This document shows positions 37,501 to 49,499 of a DNA stretch of 64,000 bases, piece after piece. A program made the position numbers and the translations under genes. The notes below the pieces were generated by a model. That model saw only the letters and a program-made list of their open reading frames with translations, had not been told where the DNA came from and made no database searches. Source of the DNA: Nyssa sinensis (lineage: Eukaryota > Streptophyta > Magnoliopsida > Cornales > Nyssaceae). The stretch spans positions 9,997,740 to 10,061,739 of the forward strand of contig CM018038.1 in NCBI GenBank assembly GCA_008638375.1, given 5' to 3'. The stretch's first letter is position 1; each line of letters starts with the position of its first letter.

Positions 37501-39049
37501 GCCGAGTCAACTCCATCTTCCCCACTTGCATCGTCACCTTGAACTGAGAACCCTAGTTTTCTTCTTCTCAATTTCGTGGATTTTCAAAGACCGATTCTCT
37601 CTTTTTTTCTTCTAAAACATTTCTGGAAGCTTAACCAAACTTTTGGCATTCGTTTTATAGATCGAATCAAGCTCAAATGCTTGGTTTATGGAGGCATAAC
37701 CGAAACAGTAATTGGGCTATTAAATCCTCATTTCTTAACCAAAATTCGCATGGCTTGGCTTAAACTGTTACATAGGCCATGGCGGTTCAATATACGTTCC
37801 AAAAATGAGGTTTAAAGCTCCATTGGTGAAGCTTGGTCACCAACCCGTGACCTGCAACTTCGATTTTGAGGCTCATTTTTTAGCCATTTGACTCGGTTCT
37901 TGTTGCAATGAGGTTCTTACACTTTCTAGGTCAGGTCTAAGACGTCAAAAACAGATTTTTTACAGGTCATTTCAGACCTGCTACAGGGAGGGTCATCCAT
38001 GGCGGATCTCACTGGTTTGGTGTTTTCTAGGCTATCTCGGTCTCCAATTTTCATGCCATTAACCCAGATTTATTGTCTAATTATCATGCATGCAGTCTAC
38101 ATGGTCCAAAACATCCGAGAACAGTAGGAAATTCTCAACAGAATTCAAGCAGTTTTGAGGTTACCTTGGTTCAGACCTCTTTCATTCCAAGGCTCGGTTC
38201 TGATTTTGTGGTGGTGCCTCAGTCAGTCGTGCCTCAGTTCCTTCCTCCTTTGTGCACCTCCAATGGAGACACACATGCATGTACACTTGATCTCACCTCC
38301 ATTGTTTCTCTCACTACTCTCTCTCTAGCAGACCTCATGCATACACTCACAGATTTGATTCTGATCCCCTTTGCTTCACGCAATACAGACTTATACATCA
38401 TATATTATATTTCATATATTTGATGTGATTTGCATGAAGTTCAATTGGTGGGTGTAGTGGTCCAATGAGGGGCTGCCACCTCATTTTGATAATCAGAATT
38501 CATGCATTCTACCTTATATATATGTGTATCTCAAATACAATAAAACACAAAAGTGCTTGTGGCCACATGGTTAAATTTTTGGAAGGAAATTTCTTACTAT
38601 TTCAGGTCTAGGGATCAATTCCCATGACCACCCCTTTTTGTCACTTTTGACCAATTTTCATCTTAGGCCTTGTTTGGCTAACACAGATTTCCGTTTGGCT
38701 ATTTCTTGTGTAATTTATTTTCTGTTGTCCCTTTTTCGACGCGGTTTCTTCTGAGGGTCTTGTATTTTAGTTAGCTTTGACACCAAGGGCCCCGCATCGG
38801 TTATTATTTATTTGGGATTTTCATAATTGGCTAATTCGAGTTTCGTCAGCGTTAAAACGACATAATTTCTCCTAATTAATCGATAATTAGGTTCGAGTAT
38901 TGCACCCTCTTCTCCAGGCATGTTTAATTATTTTATCGGTCTATGTGACCCTTGATAGACTCCCGATTTATTTTCTTAGTTATTCTTTATGTTGTGTCTA
39001 ATTAATAATCAGCGGACTAATTATTAATTAATTAGGTCGGGGTGTTACA
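34569..39049 (+). mobile_element. Solo LTR of 4,481 bp (Tekay/Del-like) with 5-bp TSD
   Basis: Starts TGTCACGACCCGAAACCC and ends GGTCGGGGTGTTACA, i.e. TG...CA with CCC/GGG-type inverted ends. AGGAT lies at both borders (34564-34568 and 39050-39054). There is no internal LTR copy and no gag/pol. Long LTRs with such ends are known from Tekay/Del chromoviruses, so a solo LTR left by LTR-LTR recombination is the simplest reading. The small open frames inside (36402-36728, 38073-38423 and others) lack recognisable domains. Confidence 0.75.
38555..38640 (+). repeat. SINE-head-like segment
   Basis: GTGGCCACATGGTTAA (A-box-like) is followed after about 40 nt by TCTAGGGATCAATTCCC (B-box-like). This is the layout of a tRNA-derived SINE 5' part. 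There is no clear tail or target duplication. It lies inside the solo LTR. Confidence 0.3.
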
Positions 39050-41089
39050 AGGATGGAGTAGGAGTTGGCAGCCTCCTTCAGTTTCTCCTCAGTAGTCGCC
39101 ACCGAAGACTGCACTGTTCCCAATTAGAGTCTGGCCTCATCAAGCTTAGATTAGAGGGTGTCAATCTGCTCAGGATTCTCAGAGCACTCCATAATGGTTG
39201 CCAAACCATGGACGATCTAAAAAACACAAACGACATAAGACAATCAAGTCAGAACTGAATATGTGCAGAATATAGAAGTAGGAATGTGAAAATAAAGAGA
39301 AATGATGTAGAACTCACCCTCATATGAATAGCCATCAGGTCCTTGGCTATCTTTTGGGGCTTTAGCTCTGTGAATTTGTTTGGGCCTGTTGCCCGAGAAT
39401 CCTTGTAGGCCTTTTTCATGGTTGTCACGCTAGAGTCATCAGGCCTTAAAGATGCGACAACTGATTTGCCCTTCCCCATTTTCTTTTTCAGTATGGAAGG
39501 TACTAGGGGGTAGAAGAGCCTCCCGAGTAGGAAAAATCCCCAAATCCTCTGAGACAGTTCTCTTGGGGGAGTTGGAAATTAGTTTGATTCTCTTCTCTAG
39601 AGGGGGAGGCTCGGTAGGGGACGAACTCTCCCCAACTTTCTTCTTCTTCATCCCTAGCACCCACCTGGTGACCAAGGACTTCTTCAAGCTTGTAGTGCAA
39701 TCCTACACCAGCCCAATGTCCATCAGATTTCTTGGGGGTAAAGATGGCTTCGTGCAAATGGTCGTTGGTTTGAAGAAGTTTCTTGTACTTCCTGTAGAGG
39801 TTAGAAGTAAAGATTGAACTATTCCATATTGAGTTATCTACACAGACAGAATGAGTTAAATCGAAATACATAAAAATAAAAGATCGGGGGAAGGTAACAC
39901 AAAAAATGGGGGGCTCACCCTTGATACCAGTCCTGCATGAGAAGGTTGAAACTTGGTTCTTGAAATCCTCGAACTCCCAGCCTCCCCTGACATAGAAGTA
40001 TCATTTCTTCCAAGTCTTATTGGAAGTTGGTACAGAGGAAAAAGGTTTGAATGCCTTATCAAAAGACATGTAGAACATGCCTTCCGACTTCAGATACTTT
40101 AGATCCGTATTGCTCCTAATTAAAGGGAGATCTACCTCGACGCTGTTCAGATGACCCAAAACTATGAAGCCTAGCAATTGCCTCTAACTGTTTATATTCA
40201 GGTTGGCTGGCCAAATCTTAAACCAGCTAAAAAAGTCCCTAATGAAAGGGTGGAAAGGAAATCGAACCCCTATCTCAAACCATTCAAAGTAAGAATAGAT
40301 TTCACCTTGCTGGATGCTAGAGGAATGGTCTATACGTCCTGATACCCTACAAGACATGTTTGCAGGGAAGTCAAAAGTAACCCTTAGAGCATTTATCATG
40401 CTCTGAGTCATGGCGCTTTCTTCTTCCTCCATTTTGTGGGATTTACCCGAGGTTTCCCCACCAATGTTCCTAGGCTCTATGAAAGCCTTTACTATCCTAC
40501 CTTCAGAACTTGGGGTTAGGTTACCAACAATCTTTTTTGCTACGTTTTCTGATAGGCTACTAGTTACAAGATTCACTTCTATCTTATCATATATCTCCAA
40601 GGACTCTATGATCTCATGACCAGTGCTTGACTGAGTGTCAAAGATAGACATTGTTCAAAAGACAAACAGAAGAGAAGTATGTAGAAAAAGGGTAGAAAGA
40701 AGAGAAAAACAAACGAAGAAATTTAATGAAAGTTTGTAAACTAAACCTGATCGAGGTCTTGATCGGAGGGAACTCTTTGATACACAGGAGATCACTTCAG
40801 AAATTGCTTTTGGAAGACTGAATATTTTCAAGTCAAAATTCCAAATATTGAAAAGGGGAAATAATGATGTGTTGCCCCCCTTTTATAGAGGCCCGATGGG
40901 TGTCCACTTTAGGGAACGTCATTTTTGAACCGCTGCGGCGGTTGAGGCAATGATGGCCTCGTAATTCTAACCAACAGCTAACACAATAAATGTCACATCA
41001 ACGGCTATCTCCTCGGAATACGAAGCAACGCATTTATGACTACCACGCGTGTAACGTCTCAGAAATCCTAACCTCAGCTCTGAGTATGC

Positions 41090-41660
41090 CCCAAAATAGA
41101 AGCTCGGGGGGAGGGGTAGCTAATATACCGTAAAGTAATAAACATATTCGAAGCATGACACGTGTCTGTACAGAGCTTTTCTGGGTACAGATCAAGAAAG
41201 ATTGTTTTATCCAGGTCAACTAGATACGGGAGGTTCAGAGGTATATGGTCCAGAGTCTAACATTGCCTTTCATATCCTACCGACCTTAAGATAAGGAAAC
41301 AGAGTTTAATATGACAACTATCATTTTGAAGATATCTTCAAATTCCTATTTTTACGACTCCTAATCTTACTCAACTTGGGAGATCTACAGTTTATAAATA
41401 AGACCATAAGGTACGCTTTCAAATTATGTTCAATTTTTCTTTTAAATTACTACCCTTATTTCTTTACTAACTTTATCATTGGAGCGGCTACCACCGGAGC
41501 CTTCCTAGTGACCCTCTGACCTCAAGTTCTTGACAAATAGCGGAGGATAGTAGGCCTTTCTGACCAGAAAAGAGCAACATCAACAGCCATTGTCATCGAG
41601 CTTGTTTAATATTTAGGCAGATACTTGCAGATCTTTGCAAAGCCCACTAATAAGATGTAA
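41090..41660 (+). mobile_element. 3' LTR of gypsy element 1 (putative) with polypurine tract
   Basis: A polypurine stretch CTCGGGGGGAGGGG at about 41102-41116 is followed by LTR-like sequence with TATAAATA at 41393-41400 and the U5-like phrase TTTACTAACTTTATCATTGG at 41463. It follows the antisense ORF as expected for a Tat-type 3' LTR. It does not align readily by eye with the 25.6-kb LTR, so the two may not be partners. Exact ends are unknown. Confidence 0.45.
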
Positions 41661-42878
41661 GTCCCCCCACATCATCGGCTAGCATGCAGTCCTTCTTAAA
41701 AGGTGAAATTGTTATGGGCAGCACGAGACTTTTTAACTTGGACCAAATATTTTTTACATTCAGTTGGAGCTTCTTATTTCCTTCTAGGGCGGGACACTTA
41801 TTCTTCATCTACAGAGGGAAAATGTGTATTCAGCAGTACTTGGATCTGTATGGGTTGGACTATAAGATTAAGTTTGTATGGCTGAAATTGGAGTCCCACT
41901 CGCAAAGAGATCATATTCCACCAGATTCTATGATTATCTTAATCAGCTGTTACCATCAACATTGGTACCATAATTGTCTTCTACATGCATCAACACATAT
42001 GTAACCATTGTCAACATACATCTATAACATCAACTATCATGGTCTCACCATTTTTATCATCTTACTCCATTCATTAGTGATCTGACTTATGTCGAAGATC
42101 GCATTCATATAATTGCATTCATCTCTAAGCATCAGCTAATGACATAGTTTCTAGCAGGTCTGTACTTTTGCTTTAAGTGGTTGTCAGTTGCAAAGATATT
42201 CATAGTCATCTATGACCTCATGAGCATATATTACATTCTTTGTCATTATAAAGAAGTTAACTCAGTTGATAAGGGCAAAAAACAAGTTTTCTCATACTAA
42301 TTTCGGCAAACGAATGCCCAAGTCGCGTAAAAAAAATACTCATCTCCCTAAATTGTCTTAGGTGCAAGGGAGGCCTATGGCAACAAGGGTCATTTTAATG
42401 ACTATTGTAAAGCATGATTTTGGCTTCGGTAGAATGCTTCTCTAGATACTAAGATTAAGCACCTCGTTTACTAGTCCCAATTGCACGAACATTGACAATC
42501 ACTATTTAATGCATAAACTAGTTAGTCCCAAGAACTATTTTGCATTACTTTGTGCAAATAAGATGTTTTGCTTTAGAGCACTATGCAACTGTCTTTCCAT
42601 ATCAAAGAGTATTACTCAACCTCTAGAGATGTGAACACTTATTGGGAAATCTCGTCTCATAAGCTTCCATTCTCAAACTTCCTTGATCAATAATGGTATG
42701 CGCTCTTTATTTTTATATTTACATAAAAGTGGATTTAAATACTCCTTTAGGCTCTGTTGATTTCCAGATCAAAGGACTTTGTTCCTTTACAAATAGACAT
42801 AATGCTTTCCAACAAATCTTTTTCTCTACTCAAGTGGTATGATAACTACTCTCGCCTAAACAATTCAAATATATATAC
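41661..42878. other. Degenerate transposon-like region, class not recognised
   Basis: Balanced composition compared with the surrounding spacers and short broken frames suggest old coding sequence, possibly a retrotransposon, but I see no diagnostic motif. No gene is supported. Confidence 0.3.
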
Positions 42879-44300
42879 TTGTTGCCAAGATATTTACCCT
42901 ATAGGGGGGATGAATAGGGTATTTGAAAGAAATTAACAACTTTTTACAAACTTTAAAAATGTATGTTAATAATGCACATGTAAAAGAGTAAAGAGAGAGA
43001 GAGAGAGAGCAAACATAATGATTTTTACGAGGTTCAAAAAACTTTTTACGTCTTTGCTTAACTATCACCACTTAAGTTTTTCTACTATCTTGATATCATT
43101 GTAGGTGGAGGTCAAACCTTCACAACAAGAGCTCATCAATCTTTTTCCAGCAAAATATTCTCTTTTGCCTCACAAGGATAGCACGTACCCATAAATCTCA
43201 CCGCAATGAAAAAATAAAAAATTTGTTTACCAACAAGCACTCTCTTCAGAAGTAGATTGGTGCAATATATACTCACACTCTATAGATATATCTGTTGTAA
43301 GCTCAGAGTATTTAAGATGAGTAGAACTTAACTTGTAAAGAGAAAACAATAAATTCTTTAGTGAACCTCTATTTATAACCCTCAAAAGAATATGGTTGTT
43401 GTATTTCTAAATAGAGCCATTCCCCTATTTTTTTATATTTTCAAAATTTAAATTTCGAGGTGCCAGATGAACGAATTCAGTCGACTGAATCATCAACCAA
43501 TTGTCTAGAGGTTTTGAGGTTTAATTGTTCAAGAACAATCAGTCGACTAATTCTGATATACACTGTTTTAGTTTTTGAAAAATAGTCGACTGAAATGGAC
43601 AGTAGGTTTAAGTTGTTGTTATTAAAATGGTCACAATTGACTGGTTTTAGGAACTGGTCGACTGATTTGATCAGTGAAAAAATAAGCCTTAAGAATCAGT
43701 CAATTGGTTCTTGAACTAGTCGACTGGTTTTGACAGAATGTGTCTTCTTGCTTATTTTTCACGGTGCACTTTTATCAAAGCCTTTTTATCTTTCAAAACT
43801 TAAAGTGAGGTAATGTGTTATTTTGAAAAATCATTTTATGGTTTGTTCTTAGTTGAGCATTTTAAATAGTAGTAAAAGTTTACGACTAATGATCAATCTA
43901 ATCCTAAATCACTCAAAATCCAAACTAAGGAAAATAAAAAGTCTTTTCTTGACTTGTCTTGATTCCCTAGGCTTGAGTGTGTCCATTTACTTGAATCATC
44001 ATAAGAGCATTCTATTTGATTTGATTTCAGCTTTGAAGCATGTACTTGAGTGAAATCCTTTAACTAGACGGACTTTGTTATTTCTTGATCAATAATTTTT
44101 TTTGATCTAGATGACCTATTTGCATTGTCACTTGAATAAAACATTAGTCCACATGGACAATGCTTGTTATCATCAAAATTATTGAGATACCCTTGGTTGA
44201 AAACCCTTAAGACTAACGCTATATAACACCATAAAAGTAATTGATATGACATGTGAATTTTTTTATCAATTTTTATATATGATTGTGCAAATGCAGTTTA
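42879..44300. other. Non-coding repeat-like region with TCGACTG motif cluster
   Basis: Begins TGTTGCCAAGATATTTACCC and CTATAGGGGGGATGAATAGG, a phrase that looks like a dispersed LTR-type repeat start. Between 43471 and 43735 the core GTCGACT occurs five times, plus degenerate versions (CAATTGACTGG). A (GA)n run lies at 42992-43008. No coding sequence. Confidence 0.35.
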
Positions 44301-44351
44301 TATCGTAAATAAAGTGTATGATCTATATATAAAATCCCAAGTGCAAAGAGA

Positions 44352-44904
44352 AAAAATCTTCACCTACAAATATTCTAAAAAGATCTTTACCTATAAATCT
44401 TCCAAATAGATATTCACATATAGATCTTCACCTACAAATATTCCAAAAAAATCTTCACCTAAATATCTTTAACTACAGATCTTTTGAAAAGATCTTCTCC
44501 TACAAATTTTCATCTAAAGATCTTCTAAAAATATATTCACCTAAAGATCTTTACCAATAGATCTTCCAAAAAGATCTTTACCTACAGATCTTTTGAAAAG
44601 ATCTTCTCCTAAAGATCTTTACCTACAGGTCTTGCAAAAAGATATTCATCTAAAGATCTTCCAAAAACATCTTCATGTACCGATCTTCCAAAAAGATCTT
44701 TTCTTACAGATCTTCACCTAAAGACCTTCCAAAAGATCTTCTCTTACAGATCTTCCCTTACAGATCTTGCAAAAAGATCTTCACTTATCGATCTTCCAAG
44801 AAGATATTCTCTTACAGATCTTCACCTAATGATTCTCCAAAAAATCTTCTCTTATAGATCTTCCAAAAAGAATTTTTCCTATAAAATTTTTCCAGAAGAT
44901 CTTG
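44352..44904 (+). repeat. Degenerate GATCTT array
   Basis: About 550 bp built from variants of AAAAGATCTTCACCTACAGATC with GATCTT/AGATCT cores roughly every 12-25 bp. The array leads directly into a second tandem repeat and then a polypurine tract and LTR, so it is probably the post-pol region of another gypsy element. The repetitive frame at 44675-44857 is not a gene. Confidence 0.75.
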
Positions 44905-45190
44905 TGAAGACTCACAAGTGTCACAGGTTGGGAAAACACAAAGGTTCTATGCCTAAGGGCTCTGGATGTCATGACCTAGAATTACATCGAGACCTTTAAA
45001 TCATGTGAAGACTCAAGTGTCACAGGTCGGGAAGGTACAAAGTTTCTATGCCTAAGGGCTCTAGATGTCACAACCCATAATTACGTTAAGACCTTTAAAT
45101 CTTGTGAAGACTCATAAGTGTCATAGGTTTGGAAGGCACAAAATTCCTTAAGTATAAGAACTAAAGATGTCAAAGCCCAGGGCAGAAACT
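44901..45190 (+). repeat. Tandem repeat of about 100 bp, nearly three units
   Basis: Units start at 44901, 45002 and 45101 with (C/T)TTGTGAAGACTCA and share AAGTGTCACAGG, TATGCCTAAGGGCTCT and GAGACCTTTAAAT. The third unit decays after about 90 bp. It follows the GATCTT array in a likely gypsy 3' region. Confidence 0.8.
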
Positions 45191-45662
45191 AGACTGTTCA
45201 ATCTCGTAAGAAATCACAAATCAGTAACCTAAACCAAAAATTCCAAACCAAATGGAAAGAGTGTGAGAATCTAGATATGTTCAAGCTAAAAATCTTGAGC
45301 TAAATGCTTAGGTGTTATAGCCTTGAAGTAAGGACTGTGTCATGGCTGACTTCTAATCCAAAAATCTTGTGCTAAGCACCAAGTGTTACAGTTCCCCAAA
45401 GTTAGGCACTAGGTGTCATAGGTCAAAACTAAGTCTTACAACTTCACAACTCTTTAGAGAGTTCATCTCATAAACTCTTTCAAGAGCATAGCCTGGCCCA
45501 TCAACTCATCAGCTCTTCCATTCGGTTCACCCGTTCTTCCAAAAAAACTCAGTGCAAATTTTTTAAATGAGCTCAGTACATACAACTCTTCCAAACTAAA
45601 TATTTTTCAGTTCAGATCGATATCACTACTTCCTAACCCTACTAGCCAATGGGCGACACTTA

Positions 45663-46060
45663 AGAAGTGAGAGGGGATAATTGATGAGGTAAAAATAACC
45701 CCCACCATTATGAAAGAGACATGTGTACCCCCAATGTTTGCTACCTACAGGAAAATAGATCTTAAATGTCAAGTATTCTAGTTAAGAAAGGAATCTTATC
45801 ACAATATATAGATTAACATCTAATCCTTAATTTTTAAAAGAAGTAAGGAATTATATTCGAACAAGAAAATTATCAAAACGAATGACTCTCAATCCTTATA
45901 AATAAAAATACCAGTTACGCTCAATAGACAGGGATTTCTATTTATGAATTACATATCTCTGATGCTCTCTTACTAACTTAATCATCGGAGGGCTTGGGCC
46001 AGCATCCCATCGGTGCCCCAAAAACCTCTTTTTTCTTTTTCGCAGGTCAGTCTTGCTATA
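45663..46060 (+). mobile_element. Polypurine tract plus Tat-like gypsy LTR
   Basis: AGAAGTGAGAGGGG (45663-45676) precedes an LTR-like start TGATGAGGTAAAAATAACCC at 45682. TATAAATA lies at 45897-45904 after AATGACTCTCAA, and the U5-like phrase TTACTAACTTAATCATCGG is at 45969-45987. A polypurine tract marks a 3' LTR, yet a gag-pol frame set follows downstream as if this were a 5' LTR. The LTR may be shared by two fused elements. The right end is not defined. Confidence 0.55.
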
Positions 46061-47426
46061 TTATAGATGTAAGACTAGATCTGAGGAGGCTATATCCAAT
46101 GACGTCAACGAAAGGTGAGTTAGTAAAAACACCACCGAGGAAGTCACTAAAATTTGAAAGAATGCCTCCACAATGGCCTAAGGCCTCCTCAACCAAATCG
46201 ACTCTGAAGTTTCCATAATGTGTAACACTGAAGGAAAGTCAAATAGTCCTAACATTGTCGATGTTAGCTCGAGGTGATGACTAGATGAAGGTTATGAAGT
46301 ATCCAAATGAAAGTGATACCTTGGAACTAGCAGTTAGGGTGTGCACCTAGGACACGACGTGCCCTAAACTTGCAGTTATGGTGATCCTCCAAGCCGAGAT
46401 ACGTCACAACCCTAGGATGTAGTGTTCGCTCGCCATTCCTTGTCCCATGGTCATGGTCTTGCTCATATGTATGACTTGGTCATAACCTGCAGTACAGTCT
46501 GGTGTGAATTGTGATACACTAGGTTGTTACCCATATTGGAAATAAAGGATTTAATGGATTAGAGGTTGGTGAGAGGGGCTTGATATTGACTGGACAAGGA
46601 ATCTCCTTATCAGGTACCCAGACCAATGAGGGAAGGACAAATGTCATGGCCAGCGCAAATGACGGAAACCCTAAAACATCGTACATCCGAGGCGCCTAGA
46701 AATAATGTTTTTGGCCAAAAGGGAAATGTAAAACATTCCTCCACAGAAAAGAAACCTAGTCATTCCTCTTTGCCATAATAGACAATCGCCACCCTAACCT
46801 TTCATCGATCATTTTCTCCACCGACTTTGTGCTCCCTCATGTTTTTTCATTTCCTCTTTGGTCATTCTAAGAGGAAGGCTCCTAGCAACCCCCATTTCTC
46901 ACTTACAATATTGCGACTCCATTGGGGATTGCACCAATCTTAGGATGGCACCAAAGAGAGCTCGAAACTGAGGTGGGCCTTCTGAGGCCCCTCGAGCACC
47001 ACCAGCAGCTCGAGAGGCTCCTGTAGTAGCTAGACCTATTTCAGCTACTATACTAGGACCATATATTGACTTATTCCTCTGTGAGGCCATGATGAAGACG
47101 TATAAGACTTAAGAGAGGATCTTGGTCGCCCTGACGCAAGGACCTTAGTCCTAGTCACTGCCTCAAGTTATACTTGTAGCTATCCCTGTTCCACCCTAGA
47201 TGCCAACTATTATACCAAATGCAGCCCCAAATCCCATGACAAACCTAAGAGTAAGCACTCATTCCACCCTCTCTTAGGTACACTCCGTGGTTGTATTTAC
47301 AACCATAGAACAAGTGCCAACCCTCTTGCAAACATAAAAGAACAACCCTATGACTTCACCGGAGTTTGATCTGTAACCCCTTACTCGGAGATCATAGTTA
47401 AGTCACCATACCCCAAGGGCTACACT
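46061..47426 (+). other. Untranslated leader and decayed gag N terminus of gypsy element 2
   Basis: Lies between the LTR and the recognisable Gag. Short frames with many stops; the frame at 46899-47090 on the minus strand is a shadow. No separate gene is supported. Confidence 0.4.
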
Positions 47427-48470
47427 GTGCCAAATTTCAAACCATTTGACGGAAATAAGGAGAGCACTAGGGAACATGTTACCCATTTCATCGACACGCT
47501 CGAGAGCTTTCGAGATGATCAAAATTTGAGGCTCGAAGAATTTTTAAAATCTCTCACTGAACAAGCCTTCACTTGGTACGCAAACTTGCCGGCTAATTCA
47601 GTTCTTGACTAGGATGACATGGTAAAGAAGTTTTATGCTAAAATTTTCCAAATGGACGAGCGAGTCACTACCCTCTCCCTCACCAAGGTCACTAAATGAT
47701 CAGGTGAGGATGTAGTTACCTTTGTTAAGAGGTTTCAAGAAAGATCCTTAGAGTGTTATGAAGATGTCACAAAAGAAACTTTGGTGAAGATCTGCATAGA
47801 GGAGATGTACCGAGAATACAAGATCCACTTGGTCAACCATGATTTGAGAACCTTTTCAGTCCTATTAGATAAAGCGAGAAAATTGAATGAAAATATTTTT
47901 CCTCTGAGGTCCTTCCCCACATATAAAATTCGCAGAAACACTAATGTATCCTCCACGGAAGCTCAGCCCTCCCAAAGAGAAGGTTACAGGCTGAGGAAGA
48001 GAAGAGGCGAGGATGAACCTCCACAATTCCCATGCAGTATCGAGAAAGTAGGAATCGTGTTAAGAACTTGGTTCCAAGACAAGGCAATCACACTCACATA
48101 TGTGAAAGTCTTCCATTTTCAAAGGGATAAAGAAAGTCTGAACTATTGTATGTATCACCGAACCACCAAAGAATGCTAGCCCTTGAGGAAAATCTTCCAA
48201 AGAAAGATCGTCGACAGGGAGCTCGAAATTCAGAATCACGATGTCAATGTCTGACCCTTCCCAAACCATGTCGCCGTAGTAAACATAATGGCTATTGTAA
48301 AAAATTTGGAAATGGACGAGGTGGACCAAGAAGCACTTACCTCAACAAAAGAAGTGATTTTATTAGAAAGTTTATCTAAAACAAAATGGTTCGAGAACTT
48401 CTTTGACCAATGCGACTTCATAAAGAAAATAAAGTAAGAAGTGGCCAAGGCAGTAATGGACATCGCCTAA
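47427..48470 (+). pseudogene. Ty3/gypsy gag remnant (element 2)
   Basis: Reads PNFKPFDGNKESTREHVTHF, LTEQAFTWYANLP, a stop, then DDMVKKFYAKIF, a stop, GEDVVTFVKRFQERSLE and HLVNHDLRTFSVLLDKARKL. This is the order of the retrotransposon gag domain in plant gypsy elements. Stops at about 47610 and 47698 and later frame shifts inactivate it. The Gag of element 1 is clearly related but diverged. Confidence 0.7.
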
Positions 48471-48559
48471 GCAATGGCGAGGTCTGCATCAATGGGGGAG
48501 TAATCATGAGGTCAGCCCTCGAACACTAGAATGCTATCTCATTTACCAAAGAAGATAGG

Positions 48560-48830
48560 CAAGTTCCATACCTCCACAACCATTTTTTGTATGTCCCTAC
48601 GAGGATTAATGAGGTAGAATTTAAGAGAAGGTTCCACGATAGTGGGGCCTCGGTGAACATCATGCCTTTTAACATCTTCAAAGCTATAGGAATTCTAGAG
48701 TCAAAGCTCGTCAAGCAACCCATAAGCATCGTAGGCTTCACCGGGGGACATTGCCAGACCCTTAGACATGTTATTGTGGATCTAACGGTGGGCGCTATAA
48801 GATCTCCAACCATGTTTCATGTCATCTAAA
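48560..48830 (+). pseudogene. Ty3/gypsy protease fragment (element 2)
   Basis: The frame 48587-48829 contains FKRRFHDSGASVNIMPFNIF, with the D-S-G active-site triad of retropepsins intact, followed by LRHVIVDLTVGAI. It ends at a stop shortly after; the linker to RT is decayed. Compare element 1, where the triad is lost. Confidence 0.7.
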
Positions 48831-49499
48831 GGGAACCGTCTTATTAAGTTCTCGTCGGAAGACCTTGGATGCACCTTTATGTTGTGATCCCCTCGTCATG
48901 TCACCAAGTCATAGAAGCGAAGGTTGGAAAGAAGACAATCACCATGTAAGACAACAAAAATCCTCTTACTCCTAAAGAAGTCCACTTGGCCAATGCATAA
49001 TATTTTGATGGGTTGGACGAAACAGGAGGCAACCTAAGAAAGCCAAAAGGAGTCCCTTTACCAAAGTGGAAAGACATCCTGGCAGCCAGGGCATCGACAA
49101 AACGCAAAAAGGAACCTGAAGATAAGCCCACATACACCAGAATTAAGAGGGTAGATGGAAAAATTGTGTACCAATTATGACGGTGCAATGGGTCACCTCA
49201 AGGAAATAAAGAGGTGTACCCAAAGAGGTAGGAGGAAAGATGGAAGTTACCATAGTAAAGGAACCTGACCCAGCTCTTGAATGCATAGAAGACTCACCAA
49301 AACCCCAAGAAAAGGATCTCAAACAACTAGACCTCGGGTTGATAAACGAGTCACGCCAACTTTTATCTCATAGGCCCTCAATTCCCAAGAAAATAAAGAC
49401 CTCGTTTAGCTGTTGAAATGTTATAGAGATGTATTTGCATGAAACTATGAGGAAATGCCTAGGTTGGACCCCTTTATTATAAGTTACTATCTCCATGTG

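Larger units (their letters stand above)
34203..40651 (-). pseudogene. Antisense extra ORF of gypsy element 1, interrupted by a solo LTR
   Basis: A minus-strand coding remnant starts at ATG 40651 and ends at a TAG at 34205-34203. The N-terminal part holds the phrase VRFPFHPFIRDFFSWFKIWP, a stop, RQLLGFIVL, and later NKTWKK, a stop, YFYVRGGWEF. This resembles the Pfam 'putative gypsy type transposon' domain (PF04195). Two GT-AG introns are plausible (39918-39792 and 39317-39217). The C-terminal part is charged and coiled-coil-like (TTEEKLKEAANSY, SERDALATELEDIKKRF). The 34569-39049 insertion splits it and the frame resumes exactly across one copy of the target duplication. Several in-frame stops make it dead. 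Confidence 0.6.

Noticed and set aside
36402..38423. Several frames of 60-116 codons inside the solo LTR
   Set aside because: No domains, no coherent joining, and LTRs are non-coding. Treated as chance frames.
39452..39817. Plus-strand 121-codon frame
   Set aside because: Shadow of the antisense extra ORF on the minus strand, which has the domain-like sequence.
44352..44904. Possible CRISPR-like array of GATCTT repeats
   Set aside because: There are no unique spacers of constant length; the units are degenerate and contiguous and the genome is a plant nucleus. It is a tandem repeat.
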